Below, piece after piece: positions 35,155-45,387 of a DNA stretch of 64,000 nucleotides. The notes beneath the pieces were generated by a model, which had not been told where the DNA came from, ran no database searches, and was given only the letters and a program-made list of their open reading frames with translations. Every line of letters starts with the position of its first letter. The first letter of the stretch is position 1. Source of the DNA: Paenibacillus lutimineralis (GTDB taxonomy: Bacteria; Bacillota; Bacilli; Paenibacillales; Paenibacillaceae). The stretch covers positions 3,757,501 through 3,821,500 of the forward strand of contig NZ_CP034346.1 of NCBI RefSeq assembly GCF_003991425.1, in the 5' to 3' direction. Position numbers and translations under genes: made by a program.

Positions 35155-38100
35155 TTAATCCGTAGACGAAATCCATTTTGCGTAAAGAACCGTATTATCG
35201 GAGACGGTGCAGGTTTCAAAGTTCCACGCTGTCGTATAGCTCTCGTCTGTATACCAACCGCCGAATTTATATCCCTTCCTCGTCGGGTCGATTGATGGTT
35301 TAGATGCAAGACCGCCTACAGGTACAGCCTGATGCTGAATATAGCTTCCTCCCTGTCCCGTTTTAAACTCAACAGCCTTCAGGCCTTCATTCCCAATTTG
35401 ATGCACGCCGATATCAAGCACATCATCAGGCCGAATGGCATTTCCAAAAAAGTCGCGTGTCAAAGGGAAAATTTTGCTTAGATCCCGCCGTCCTTCAAGC
35501 GTTTGATCTGCTCGAAATCCAGCGCCTACCGCAATATTTTGGTCTGCTGACTTGAGCTTGAAGCCTGCTAGCTTAGACACATCAAATTCGGAGCGGGCAA
35601 TCGCTCTGCCGATCCCAGTATTTCTCGAGTTGAACAGAACTGTATTCTTATCCCCGTTCTTAACAATAGTACCGTTGGTTGGAATAGCGTCTTTAGGAAT
35701 GATGTCTATATCCAGAGACTGCCCAATATTTTCCAGTATAGTTGTTGGGTCCGCATAAATATTATGCGATCCATAAACGCCTGAAGCAAATTTGCTTCGA
35801 TCGATCAGAGTTTGCGGATAAATGATATTATAATCGAAGCTGCCATTTGTCATGACACTCTTTGAACCTATGTCGAAAACATTAACCGTATCCTTGCCGT
35901 ACAAAATATTGTTATAAAAATGGCTCCAGATCCGACCTGTGCTGGCTGTACCGAATATTCGCGTCGTGTTTGTACCAAGCTTGAAAATATTGTTGTGAAT
36001 AATCGGATAATCGGCGCCATTTGAGCTGCCACCAACCGCATAATAAAACAAATGCGAGTATGCCGCAGATCCTTCTTGAGGACTGCCATCATCAATACTA
36101 ATGTTGTAACGCACAATGCTGTTCTTCGACCCTGGCATGAACAACATGAAGCCGCCATAATTGTTTCGGCTATAGTTATATTGATAAACTGCCCCGTCAT
36201 TGAAACTGTCAATGTCAAATGCTTCACCATCGGCGCAATTGTACGGGTTATCCACCACTTCGTTAAATTCCATCACGGAGTCCTTGACGCCCATGAACCA
36301 GAGCGCAGCATAATTGGCCACACTGATATATTTGCCAACCCCATCGGTGATGTTTGGACCTTCCCCGTTCGGCTTCGCGTCAGTTAAATACGTTTTTCCA
36401 AAACCCGTAATGTAGTTGTATCGAGCTTCGCCCTCAAGAGCGTTGGAAAGAACCATCGCATCACCAGAGCCGTTAGCCATGTAATTGTTGAAGTAACGCA
36501 CTTTCATAATGGCGGGATATCCACTCTTGGTCCAACCGTCCGGGTGGAAACCTGTATTGCGAATTCCTTCGTTGTCGCAGCGGATTGCGGTATTGCCCTC
36601 GGCCAGAATATCGTCGATATAGCCGTAAAATATAATGCCGCCAGCCACCTTAGCACCGCCATAGGACTGGTGAAGGGCATTGACATCGTGTACATAGGAA
36701 TTGGTCACGTATACATGGCTTTTTTTGCTGGCCATAAAGTTCTCGGGAGTACGCTCCCTAAGCGTCTCAGCGTAATTATTCATAATCATAATGCCGTTAC
36801 GTCCTATTTCCCATTGGGAGCCAAGGTTTGTCACTTCAAGCCCGTCGATTTCCCAATATTCCTCGTTCACGAGCTCGACAGCGCCGGAGGCTAAACGACT
36901 TTCTACCGGATTAGTGTCAAAAATATAGTACAGATCCTTGCTTAGGGTACCGCCGCCATTAATGACCGGTCTCTTGTACTTTTGACCTCCGTCGTTATAT
37001 TTGCCAAGCTTAATCACCTTATCCTCCGTGCCGGAGCCTCGCAGCTTCAATTGACCGTTCCAAATTGATTCGGCATCCAGGAAAATTTGATCCCCAGGAT
37101 TGAATCTTTTCTGATTTATTTTGTCCAAAGACTTCCAAGCAGTCTCTGGCGTCAGTCCATCATTGGCATCATTCCCGGTTTGGTTTGAAACATAATACAC
37201 TCTCGGTTCATGATTCACAATGTCGACCATAACGTCCAGGGTCTGCCCGCCTTCAAATTCTAGCTGGACTGCTGCCTGACCCACAGGTAGCGAGCTTAAG
37301 AAGCCGTTCTTCAACAGCATCATGCTTGTGGTGTCCATCAGACTATAATCGACATCTTCGATAAGTCTCTGGCCATCGTACAGTACCCCTGTCAGGTCGA
37401 CCAGGTCCGGCGTCACGCGCAGGGTGATATTTTCCTTGTTCTCCAGGTCAAATTCAACAGCAGCGGGCGTTACTTTATATTGTTTACCCGCCAACTTGAT
37501 CTGAGTGGAGATCGTAGCGGTTTTCAGAGTCGCCGACTGCGAAATGACAGAGACATCGTCAAAAAAGTAACGATTTTCGATATTTCCAGCGTTAGCGTTC
37601 CAGTTGGTCATCAGCACAAGGGCGCCGATGTCCTTGACCGCAGTAGTTTTATACGCTATTTGCCCGTCAATTTTAGCGGTCATACCGTCACTGTTGACGA
37701 TCCACTCGAATTTATGCCATCCCCCGGAACGTTCAATTTTATTGCTGGTCGAACCGTCTGTAGGATTCCATGCGCTGCCTGCACGCCAAATATAATAACC
37801 TTGTCTGTTTTTATCGCTTAGATCCTGTACAACACCTAGGGCATAATAATTGCTGGTACTGTTGTTATTAGCTACATTCTGGACGCTGAACGCCAGTTTA
37901 ATCAGTTGATCCATATCGCCATGATCATAGAACCAAGCCGTAACCGTTCCATGAACTGGACTGCCCGCTCTTGAATTCACCAGCGCTCGAGCAGGCCCTG
38001 TAGTACCTGATACAGCGGTAGCGGCGTTACGCCCATAGTGCGGCATCACAGTAGTATGACTATAGGAACCTGGAACCCCTGCAGTAAACTTCTTGTCGCC

Positions 38101-39120
38101 CTCAAAATTATCCATGAAAAGGATGTCGATGCCCTCATAATAAGAGACCGTCGCGTATACAGTAACCTGGTCATCTTCTGACTCACCCGGATGATAGGAC
38201 GACTTGACATGAATATTCCCGTCCCGGTCCACATCAACCTTAGCCTTATCTACATCGTTTAGACTAAAGGCGACATCATCAATGACGTAATCAAATCCGC
38301 CATCAACGAACAGCCTGTCGCTGGACCCCTTGCTCAACACGGATGAATCAAAGCTCAACGAAAGATCATTAGCAGAGAGTTGTTGCGCATTAAATAGACC
38401 AAAGCCTTTGGAATCGCTTAATGCGGAATCCGGGGTATGCCGATTATCAGCCGTTACGCCCTTAACCTTGAATGTGTAATCACCCGGGCCATGTTGGCTG
38501 ATCATGCTGTCCCAATCATATTGGTTAGTCAAAGAGGCTTCCAGCCCTAATGAAGTTGTATTCTTAAACAATTCAACTACATAGCTGACAGCATCGGGCG
38601 TCTCCTCCCAAACTGCCTTGGCTCCGGACCATGCAAGGCCTGTCACCGCATTCAGTTCGTGGCCTATCGTTAGCTTCAATTCACGTTCAGCATTCCCAAA
38701 GCTCAATTCAAGCAAATAGCTCCCCGGCGACAAACTATCCAAATAGTGATTTGAAATAAGAACAGTATTTTCGGACGTATTAACGGTATAGTTTCCGCTG
38801 CCGATAGACTCGCCGTTCAACTTTGCTTCCGTTAAATCCTCTAGATTCGGCAACACATTCACTATCAGACCCTGTGCTGATCCATGACTATAGACAGCGC
38901 TTTTAGGATGAATGGAATAGTCCTCCTCGTTCTCATTAAGAACGATCCGTCCGCCTTCCTCTTCCCCGATACCTTCTGGCTTGTCCAAGCTAGCATCCAG
39001 AGTAAGCAGTCCCTCCTCCGAATTACCAGCTTGAACATTAGCTAGGGCCAAATTTGCTCCTATAAGTGAGAAGATTAGAACAAGTGATACAATCTTTTTG
39101 AACCGTCTAAAAAGATACAT
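35155..39120 (-). CDS. giant secreted beta-helix protein, probable polysaccharide lyase
   Basis: 1321 residues from ATG 39120, preceded by GAGGAGGG. A signal peptide (residues 1-27) is followed by a CBM_X2-like domain (about 50-140), an Ig/Fn3-like domain, a jelly-roll sugar-binding-like domain (about 330-540), a second CBM_X2-like domain (about 545-640), a long right-handed beta-helix (about 645-1190, starting VYYVSNQTGNDANDGLTPET) and one C-terminal InlB-type repeat (KGYKFGGWYTDESYTTAWNF). This layout fits an extracellular polysaccharide lyase or binding protein. It could start the breakdown of the polymer handled by the GH88 and fucosidase genes upstream. I cannot assign a lyase family. 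Confidence 0.8.
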   Translation of the reverse strand: MYLFRRFKKIVSLVLIFSLIGANLALANVQAGNSEEGLLTLDASLDKPEGIGEEEGGRIVLNENEEDYSIHPKSAVYSHGSAQGLIVNVLPNLEDLTEAKLNGESIGSGNYTVNTSENTVLISNHYLDSLSPGSYLLELSFGNAERELKLTIGHELNAVTGLAWSGAKAVWEETPDAVSYVVELFKNTTSLGLEASLTNQYDWDSMISQHGPGDYTFKVKGVTADNRHTPDSALSDSKGFGLFNAQQLSANDLSLSFDSSVLSKGSSDRLFVDGGFDYVIDDVAFSLNDVDKAKVDVDRDGNIHVKSSYHPGESEDDQVTVYATVSYYEGIDILFMDNFEGDKKFTAGVPGSYSHTTVMPHYGRNAATAVSGTTGPARALVNSRAGSPVHGTVTAWFYDHGDMDQLIKLAFSVQNVANNNSTSNYYALGVVQDLSDKNRQGYYIWRAGSAWNPTDGSTSNKIERSGGWHKFEWIVNSDGMTAKIDGQIAYKTTAVKDIGALVLMTNWNANAGNIENRYFFDDVSVISQSATLKTATISTQIKLAGKQYKVTPAAVEFDLENKENITLRVTPDLVDLTGVLYDGQRLIEDVDYSLMDTTSMMLLKNGFLSSLPVGQAAVQLEFEGGQTLDVMVDIVNHEPRVYYVSNQTGNDANDGLTPETAWKSLDKINQKRFNPGDQIFLDAESIWNGQLKLRGSGTEDKVIKLGKYNDGGQKYKRPVINGGGTLSKDLYYIFDTNPVESRLASGAVELVNEEYWEIDGLEVTNLGSQWEIGRNGIMIMNNYAETLRERTPENFMASKKSHVYVTNSYVHDVNALHQSYGGAKVAGGIIFYGYIDDILAEGNTAIRCDNEGIRNTGFHPDGWTKSGYPAIMKVRYFNNYMANGSGDAMVLSNALEGEARYNYITGFGKTYLTDAKPNGEGPNITDGVGKYISVANYAALWFMGVKDSVMEFNEVVDNPYNCADGEAFDIDSFNDGAVYQYNYSRNNYGGFMLFMPGSKNSIVRYNISIDDGSPQEGSAAYSHLFYYAVGGSSNGADYPIIHNNIFKLGTNTTRIFGTASTGRIWSHFYNNILYGKDTVNVFDIGSKSVMTNGSFDYNIIYPQTLIDRSKFASGVYGSHNIYADPTTILENIGQSLDIDIIPKDAIPTNGTIVKNGDKNTVLFNSRNTGIGRAIARSEFDVSKLAGFKLKSADQNIAVGAGFRADQTLEGRRDLSKIFPLTRDFFGNAIRPDDVLDIGVHQIGNEGLKAVEFKTGQGGSYIQHQAVPVGGLASKPSIDPTRKGYKFGGWYTDESYTTAWNFETCTVSDNTVLYAKWISSTD

Positions 39121-39259
39121 ACTTTCCCTCCTCAAATCAGAATGCTTCCCTGAAACTTCATGAATTTAAAACTTAAGATTCGTAATATGCCTTTTTCACC
39201 TCCCCCCTTTCAATCTTCTAAAGATCGCTGAGTAATTTAGGCTGATTGATAGATGAGTC

Positions 39260-40222
39260 CTAAAATCGGATAGAGTTCAATTTCTGCCGGTCAATGTGTA
39301 TATTTGCATTTTCAACGCGTTCTTTCACCATCAATTGAAGTTGATTCTCTGCATTCATTTGTAATAAAAATGGTTTAACCTCCGAATAAGGCCTATAACC
39401 CATTTCCTTTCTAGACATCAGCAATACATCGACGAGCTCACCTTTGTATTCAACTTTACTCAGCTGCTCCCCCGCCTCCAGCTTGTTCAATTCATACCAA
39501 ATATTAAGCGCTTCCATATCTCCCTTTGGAATATCATTCTCCGACTGAGTCAACATTTCAGTGGAGCCGTCCTGCCGCAGCATCATATATTTAAGTTCAA
39601 CACCCAGCGTAAACATATCTTTGTCTTGTTCGTAAACAGGATATAACTCTTCATCCGTCACCCTCGTTGTATCCAAATACCACTTGACGAGCTCAGACCA
39701 GACATTATTTCTGACATAGTTATAGTATTGATACTCATCAAAGGAAGACAAACCGTAAAACACCTCGCCATCCTTCAGCATGCGTTCGCGCTCGGCATTC
39801 GTAATTTTTCGTTCATTCATGATGGAAGAAAAGCGGATATCCTTGTCAATCAGCCCATGTTCCACGGCAATGATAGCCTCCATTTTGGCTGTCAGCAGCT
39901 TTTCAAGCGCGCTGTGGCGGGCATATTCCAAGGGAGTTTGCCCGTCATATTTGCGATCCCAAAATTCAGAGTCGGCGTCAGCTCCATATTTCTGAAGAAA
40001 AGTGTTGGCGGTTAATGCACGTTCATCATATAAAAATAGTAGAAACTCCTGTTCGGATACCCCAAATCCGTCAATGACAATCAAGTCACCCCCCTGAGGT
40101 GATCCGCTAACCGGTTTTATTAGTGAGGAAACTACGAAAATAAGGCCAATGGCAACGACTGTAACGAAAGAAACCAATGCAACTCTCTTAGTTTTGCTAT
40201 GGATAAGCAAGCGTTTAGACAA
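39260..40222 (-). CDS. membrane-anchored SurA-like (PpiC-type) chaperone
   Basis: 320 residues; the start is TTG 40222 after GGGGGTG. One N-terminal membrane helix (about 14-35) anchors an extracellular domain. IDGFGVSEQEFLLFLYDERA and the helical body followed by RVTDEELYPVYEQDKDMFTL resemble the SurA N-terminal and linker parts of foldases. A complete parvulin domain is not evident; the C-terminus (GYRPYSEVKPFLLQMNAENQ) again matches SurA-like proteins. It is directly upstream of the giant beta-helix gene and may help fold it after secretion. Confidence 0.65.
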   Translation of the reverse strand: MSKRLLIHSKTKRVALVSFVTVVAIGLIFVVSSLIKPVSGSPQGGDLIVIDGFGVSEQEFLLFLYDERALTANTFLQKYGADADSEFWDRKYDGQTPLEYARHSALEKLLTAKMEAIIAVEHGLIDKDIRFSSIMNERKITNAERERMLKDGEVFYGLSSFDEYQYYNYVRNNVWSELVKWYLDTTRVTDEELYPVYEQDKDMFTLGVELKYMMLRQDGSTEMLTQSENDIPKGDMEALNIWYELNKLEAGEQLSKVEYKGELVDVLLMSRKEMGYRPYSEVKPFLLQMNAENQLQLMVKERVENANIHIDRQKLNSIRF

Positions 40223-40318
40223 AAAAATGCACCCCCAGATGGCTTAATGCAGGCGTTTTGTTTTAATACTATAATAGGGAATCGTCCCTTCAGGAGCGTG
40301 CATAAAAACTACCATTAT

Positions 40319-40336
40319 GTGCAACTTTTGTACGAT
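40319..40336. promoter_or_regulatory. possible YesN-type regulator site
   Basis: GTGCAACTTTTGTACGAT resembles the tandem units upstream of both importer genes (GTGCAATATTTCGAT, GTGCAAAATTTTGAT). It lies about 100 bp upstream of the SurA-like gene. It is a single copy, so support is weak. Confidence 0.35.
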
Positions 40337-40378
40337 AATATATCACGGCACAGATCAGCTGTGTTTTCAAGCAGACAA

Positions 40379-40409
40379 ACGGCCCACCCGCCGTCTGCGG
40401 ATGAGCCGT
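40379..40409 (-). terminator. terminator after the first GH29 gene
   Basis: On the minus strand ACGGCTCATCCGC and GGCGGGTGGGCCGT pair around AGAC, then TTTGTCT. It separates the GH29 gene from the SurA-like gene. Confidence 0.7.
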
Positions 40410-40431
40410 AACAATTCCGAATATTATTCTA

Positions 40432-41760
40432 TCAGCATAATTCCTCTACCACTAGGGTCAGTTCGATCACCGTATCTATTTCATCAGGAAGCGGAAATGT
40501 ATAGTGTTCAGGACGGGATAAGGAAAGAAACGCATCATTTGAATACAGCGCCGTGTTCCATGGATGCCCGATCAACACCTCAGAGCCGTCCGCCAGCAGG
40601 CGAGCTTTCTTGATTCGTCCGGCTAATCCTAGCAAATTGATCGCACCTACATTTTCTTCAAACAAATGGGCGTATAGCTTATCCCCTCTCTTCGTATAAC
40701 GCCCCCACTCCGGCTTCTCTATCCCGGCTTCGCCGCATCCGTAGACACTGTCCGAGTTGCGCCGGATCCATGAACCGATTTCTTCCAGTATAGCTTTTGA
40801 CTTGTCCGGAATTTCCCCTCTGGCATTCGGTCCCACATTCAATAGCAAATTGCCGTTTTTACTAACACACTCAACCAGCTTACGGATGATCATTCTTGCC
40901 GTTTTATACACCTGGTCGCTTGAGGAATAACTCCAATGATTGTTCAGCGTGATACATGCTTCCCATGGTATGGACTCACCTGCTTCATTGACAACCCCTC
41001 TGGGCGGAATGATCTGCTCCGGAGAAGCAAAATCCCCGGAGTAGAAGCTGGGATCGTTAGAGTATATGCTTCCGCCTATCGAACCGCTAGCTTCCAATCG
41101 ATTATCCACGATAATCTGCGGCTGCAGTGAGCGAATCATCTCCATTAATTCATTAGCACGCCAAGCTTTCCCTTGCAAGTGTTCATACGAGAAATCGAAC
41201 CACATGATATCCAACATGCCATAATCGGTGAGCAGCTCCCGAACTTGTCCGTGCATATAATCCAGGTAGCGGTCAAAAGTGGCCGGATCCCGCTCAAACT
41301 CGGGATTATCGCGCATAGGATGATGGAGATCCCCATAGGCCGGATAATCGGGGTGACGCCAGTCAAGCAAAGAGTAGTATAATCCTACCTTCAATCCTTC
41401 GGCGCGGAAAGCATCCAGAAATTCTCGGACGAGATCCCGTTTCGCTTGCGTATTCGTCGACTTGTAATCGGTTAGCTGACTGTCAAACAAACAAAAGCCG
41501 TCATGATGCTTAGCCGTCATTACAGCGTATTTCATCCCGGCCTGCTTGGCTATCCTCGCCCAAGCTCGCGGGTCATAAAGGTCTGGATTAAATTCATCGA
41601 AATAAACCTGATAATCTTCCAACGTCATTTTTTCCTGGCTTCGTACCCATTCGTCTCTTGCCGGAATTGCATACAGTCCCCAATGAATGAACATCCCAAA
41701 CCGGTCGTGTAAGAACCACTGGGTACGTTCCGTTCTTTGTTCAACAATACTTCTATTCAT
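40432..41760 (-). CDS. GH29 alpha-L-fucosidase (first copy)
   Basis: 442 residues, no signal peptide, so intracellular. GMFIHWGLY (22-30), AKHHDGFCLFDS (83-94) and MLDIMWFDFSYE with the nucleophile Asp189 are GH29 landmarks. It removes terminal alpha-L-fucose. The WFDF form, without the GA after the Asp, differs from the second GH29 gene at 50014, so the two probably have different linkage preferences. AAGGGG precedes the ATG, and it follows the GH88 gene by 16 bp. They should act together on imported oligosaccharides. Confidence 0.9.
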   Translation of the reverse strand: MNRSIVEQRTERTQWFLHDRFGMFIHWGLYAIPARDEWVRSQEKMTLEDYQVYFDEFNPDLYDPRAWARIAKQAGMKYAVMTAKHHDGFCLFDSQLTDYKSTNTQAKRDLVREFLDAFRAEGLKVGLYYSLLDWRHPDYPAYGDLHHPMRDNPEFERDPATFDRYLDYMHGQVRELLTDYGMLDIMWFDFSYEHLQGKAWRANELMEMIRSLQPQIIVDNRLEASGSIGGSIYSNDPSFYSGDFASPEQIIPPRGVVNEAGESIPWEACITLNNHWSYSSSDQVYKTARMIIRKLVECVSKNGNLLLNVGPNARGEIPDKSKAILEEIGSWIRRNSDSVYGCGEAGIEKPEWGRYTKRGDKLYAHLFEENVGAINLLGLAGRIKKARLLADGSEVLIGHPWNTALYSNDAFLSLSRPEHYTFPLPDEIDTVIELTLVVEELC

Positions 41761-41776
41761 ACCAGCACCCCTTCAT

Positions 41777-42910
41777 TTATCTTTCATACCAGTATCCAGA
41801 AACTCCCCGTTCAAGACGCATCAAAGCCTCAAGGTAGTAATAATCTCCCCATATTACGAAGTCGTCTGGAGAATGCCCATGACGTACGCTGTAAGAGCCG
41901 CGCCGGAGAAACCCTTCCGCATCCGGATCGCCGATCGTTGAATACCGCTCCACCAGAGACTCCATAGAGCGCTCCATCCATTGCTGGAAATAGTCCCGTT
42001 CCGGGTCATTCGTTTCCAGATGACTCAGCAGCTCGTGCAATCCCGCGCAGACGATAGCGGAAGCGGAACTGTCGCGCGGCGTACCGGCGTCGACTGGCGC
42101 ATTCAGATCCCAATAGGCGACGCGATCCTCCGGTAGATGCTCCAGAAAATAGCGAGCCAGCCGTTTGGATGTTTCCAAGAATAGCTTAATTCCGGTATAA
42201 CGGTACGATAAAGCGAAGCCGTAAACGCCCCATGCCTGCCCCCGAGTCCATGTCGATCCGTTGTGAAAGCCTTGATGGGTTGAGCCGCCGATGGGGACCC
42301 CCGTCAACTGATCGAAGGAGAACGTATGATACGAGGAATCATCGCCTCGGACCAGATACCTTCTGCTCTTCTCCGCTTGGATCATTGCTCTCTCGCGATA
42401 GCAAATATCTCCGGTTACATCCGATGCCCAATAAAGCAAGGGAAGATTCAACAGGCAGTCTATAATAATGCGGCCTCCTTCTACCTCATCGCCCTCCTTC
42501 CCCCAAGCCTGAATCAACTGCGACGGTTCACGCCAACGCTTCATTAATTTATCCGTAGCGCTAATCGTCAGTCTCTTCGCCTCTTCATTCTTCTCGAGAA
42601 TCCATTGAGCCTTGGTGGACAGCGAAAATAGAAAGCCGATGTCATGATGATCTAAAGAGATATACTGCTGCAAACGATGGCGGAAGCTTTCGATTTGTTT
42701 GATCGCAGCATTGCGATAAACCTCATCCTGTGTGTATTCATAACAGAGCCAGTTGATTCCCGTCCAAAATCCGTTTGTCCACTCATTGTTTGGGTTCAAA
42801 TTTTGAGTATAACCGCCGCCATTGACCCCGACATGGGGAAACTGATCTCCGAATCGAGCAATATTGGCTCTAGTTTTCTCAACTGCATCCTCTATCGCTT
42901 TATTCCACAT
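41777..42910 (-). CDS. GH88 unsaturated uronyl hydrolase (first copy)
   Basis: 377 residues from ATG 42910 (MWNKAIEDAVEKTRANIARF), nine bases after AGGGG; an ATG at 42934 has no site. The alpha/alpha-barrel and the two catalytic Asp are in LDHHDIGFLFSL and IIIDCLLNLPLL. GH88 hydrates and releases the 4,5-unsaturated uronate left by a polysaccharide lyase. There is no signal peptide, so it acts after import. A close paralog is at 62898. It follows the response regulator by 25 bp. Confidence 0.92.
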   Translation of the reverse strand: MWNKAIEDAVEKTRANIARFGDQFPHVGVNGGGYTQNLNPNNEWTNGFWTGINWLCYEYTQDEVYRNAAIKQIESFRHRLQQYISLDHHDIGFLFSLSTKAQWILEKNEEAKRLTISATDKLMKRWREPSQLIQAWGKEGDEVEGGRIIIDCLLNLPLLYWASDVTGDICYRERAMIQAEKSRRYLVRGDDSSYHTFSFDQLTGVPIGGSTHQGFHNGSTWTRGQAWGVYGFALSYRYTGIKLFLETSKRLARYFLEHLPEDRVAYWDLNAPVDAGTPRDSSASAIVCAGLHELLSHLETNDPERDYFQQWMERSMESLVERYSTIGDPDAEGFLRRGSYSVRHGHSPDDFVIWGDYYYLEALMRLERGVSGYWYER

Positions 42911-42935
42911 CCGTCCTAACCCCTCTTCATTCAAG

Positions 42936-44516
42936 TTAGTGCCTATATTCGCTTGGAGTCACTCCGTTATACTTTTTGAACACCTTCGAGAAATAAGTTC
43001 GATCCGAATAACCCAATTTCATGGAGATCACTTCGATCTTGCCCGCATCGTTCTTGATCATCTGCGCCGCCATATCCATCTTCAGACTATGTACATAATC
43101 CGTGAAATTCATGCCGGTTAATTTCTTAAAATACCGGGAGAAGTAATTCGGATTCAGAAATAGGTGACTTGCCATCGTAACAGCTGTAATATTCTCCGAT
43201 ATGTGCTCTATCACATAATCTTCAATAACTTTCAGCCTGGGTGTTTTCGAGAACATCATGACGGAATCTGCCGTCGGTCCCATGACATGCTCAATCCGCA
43301 TATGAATCAGCTCCAGCGACTCTTCGATTCTTCCAGCATGCAAGAAATAGTAATGAAAGGATTCTGATTCTCCCTGATAACCGAGCTCAAATTCAATCAT
43401 ACGAATCATTTGCGAGCATTCCGAACGCCCCCTAGAGGGCGATACCCGGCTTTCCTTCATTTCTGCCAGCGATTTATCGAACAAATCCAGTAGCAACTTC
43501 GGGTTTCCTTCCCTCGCAGCAGCCAAGAATGACGCTCTTACGCCTGTCGTCATATGGGGTGTTCTGAGCCACTCGGCCGGCTTCCAATCCTGCATGACAG
43601 CTGAGGAGACCGAATCGTAATACAGATCTGAATCATACTGCTTCAGGCGGGAATGAATCGAACCGATCGATTTAACGCCTTGGAACGGATTGCTGACGAC
43701 AACCCGTATTCGAACCTTGATATACTGCTGAACCGCTCTATGAACTTGATCTATATATCGACCGAATCGTTCACACGCATTTACAGCAAGATTCTTCTCG
43801 TAATTATAGATCAGCAGAATCGTTCCATCTTCGTCTTGAAACACTGACATTCCGTCAATGGCCAAAGCTAAATTTTCGGCAATATTATAAAGAGCGAACC
43901 GGATCGGCGGAAGATCCTTGAAGCTGTAGCGCGCCGCGAATGAAGCGTAATCGAACATGCCATGCGCCATCAGAAAGTCGCTTTTTTTCCATACAACCCC
44001 TATTCTTAAGCCCAATTTCTTCACCGAATCCGAGTCGTCTCCAGACAAAACTTGCTTCATGAATGACTGTTTAAGCAAGTTCTTATGCCGTTGAATCTCT
44101 ATCCGATCTGATAATTGCTCCAGGCGGCTCGTCATTTCGTCCAGATGCGATACCGCCTTGAGAACGCTTTCCTTCAATTTGACAGAAGTGAGTTCATCCT
44201 TGATCAAATAATCGTCCGCGCTGATCTGTACCGCCTTGCGGGCGTAAGAGAAATCCTCGTGACAGGTGAGGAAGATAATCCGGACATCCGGATTGATTTT
44301 CTTCATCTCCATAGCCAGTTCGACCCCATCCATCTGCGGGAGACCTATATCTGTAATAACCAATTGCGGGTCCATCTCTTTGAACAGACGCAATGCCTGA
44401 ATACTAGAGCAGGCAGAAGAGGTTATTCTCAGACCGAGCTCATCCCATGGCAGCAGTTGTTCTAAGTAACTTAACATAGGAACGTCATCGTCAACCAGCA
44501 TCATCCGATATATCAT
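42936..44516 (-). CDS. YesN-type response regulator (cassette 1)
   Basis: 526 residues from ATG 44516 with GGAGGG upstream; the longer reading to 44576 has no site. Receiver domain: MLVDDDVPML, phosphorylated Asp in LVITDIGLPQMDGVELAMEM, then FLTCHEDFSYARKAVQISAD. A long middle section is followed by a C-terminal AraC DNA-binding domain (NITAVTMASHLFLNPNYFSR, KIEVISMKLGYSDRTYFSKV). It pairs with the sensor kinase at 46412, and probably binds the tandem sites at 49756-49797. Paralogous to the gene at 57335. Confidence 0.9.
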   Translation of the reverse strand: MIYRMMLVDDDVPMLSYLEQLLPWDELGLRITSSACSSIQALRLFKEMDPQLVITDIGLPQMDGVELAMEMKKINPDVRIIFLTCHEDFSYARKAVQISADDYLIKDELTSVKLKESVLKAVSHLDEMTSRLEQLSDRIEIQRHKNLLKQSFMKQVLSGDDSDSVKKLGLRIGVVWKKSDFLMAHGMFDYASFAARYSFKDLPPIRFALYNIAENLALAIDGMSVFQDEDGTILLIYNYEKNLAVNACERFGRYIDQVHRAVQQYIKVRIRVVVSNPFQGVKSIGSIHSRLKQYDSDLYYDSVSSAVMQDWKPAEWLRTPHMTTGVRASFLAAAREGNPKLLLDLFDKSLAEMKESRVSPSRGRSECSQMIRMIEFELGYQGESESFHYYFLHAGRIEESLELIHMRIEHVMGPTADSVMMFSKTPRLKVIEDYVIEHISENITAVTMASHLFLNPNYFSRYFKKLTGMNFTDYVHSLKMDMAAQMIKNDAGKIEVISMKLGYSDRTYFSKVFKKYNGVTPSEYRH

Positions 44517-44544
44517 GCAGCTTCCCTCCACATCTGCTGTAAGT

Positions 44545-45375
44545 CTATCCTTTGACTCCTCCCATAGTAATTCCATTAATCACTTGCTTCTGAAGAAGCA
44601 CGAAAACGATAAGAATAGGCAAAATCGTCGATAAAGCAGCCATCATAATCACCGCATAGCTTGTACCGTATTGTGAAGCAAACGACTGTATTCCAAGCGT
44701 AACGGTATACTTGCTTTTACTGATCAGGAAAATCAATGGGTTCTGGTAATCATTCCATGTCCAGAGAAACTTCAGAATGCCTACAGTTGCCAAGATCGGT
44801 TTGGCCATCGGCAGAATGATCTGCCAATAAATCCGCAAATGCCCGGCGCCATCGATCTTCGCCGCTTCGATATACTCCGTATGAATATCCTTAATAAATT
44901 GACGCGCCAGAAACGTCAACGGGATCGAACATGCTCCCATCAGGATCAGTGCGAAGTGCGTATCATAAAGTCCGAACCATTTAATAAGGATATATCTTGG
45001 AACTAGGGTTGATTCCTGCGGAATAAGAAAGAATGAGAGCACGAGTACGAACAGCCCATTTTTGAACGGGAAATTCAATTTGGCGAACGAATAGCCGGCC
45101 ATGGATGAGAAGAGCAGTGTCAGTAATGTCATTAGAACCGCGAGTTTCAATGAATTCAAATAGTACAAGCCGAACGGCACATTGCCAAGCCATACGGTTT
45201 TGAAATTCTCAATCAGGTTCCACTTGGTCGGAATCCATTCGATTGGAAATTTCATCACATCTACTTCATATTTGGCAGCTGCAGATAACATCCAAACCAA
45301 TGGAGAAATGAACAACAAAGAGAAAAATCCGACTATGACAGTAGTTATCAATTTACCCAAACTCAATTTTTTCAT
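44545..45375 (-). CDS. sugar ABC permease, MalG type (cassette 1)
   Basis: 276 residues with six membrane helices and the EAA loop FIKDIHTEYIEAAKIDGAGH. It belongs to the carbohydrate importer family 1 and ends in VINGITMGGVKG, typical of MalG-type subunits. AGGGGG lies before the ATG. It is 12 bp from the partner permease. There is no ATPase gene in the window, so a shared MsmX-type ATPase is likely used. Confidence 0.92.
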   Translation of the reverse strand: MKKLSLGKLITTVIVGFFSLLFISPLVWMLSAAAKYEVDVMKFPIEWIPTKWNLIENFKTVWLGNVPFGLYYLNSLKLAVLMTLLTLLFSSMAGYSFAKLNFPFKNGLFVLVLSFFLIPQESTLVPRYILIKWFGLYDTHFALILMGACSIPLTFLARQFIKDIHTEYIEAAKIDGAGHLRIYWQIILPMAKPILATVGILKFLWTWNDYQNPLIFLISKSKYTVTLGIQSFASQYGTSYAVIMMAALSTILPILIVFVLLQKQVINGITMGGVKG

Positions 45376-45387
45376 CGGTCATACCCC

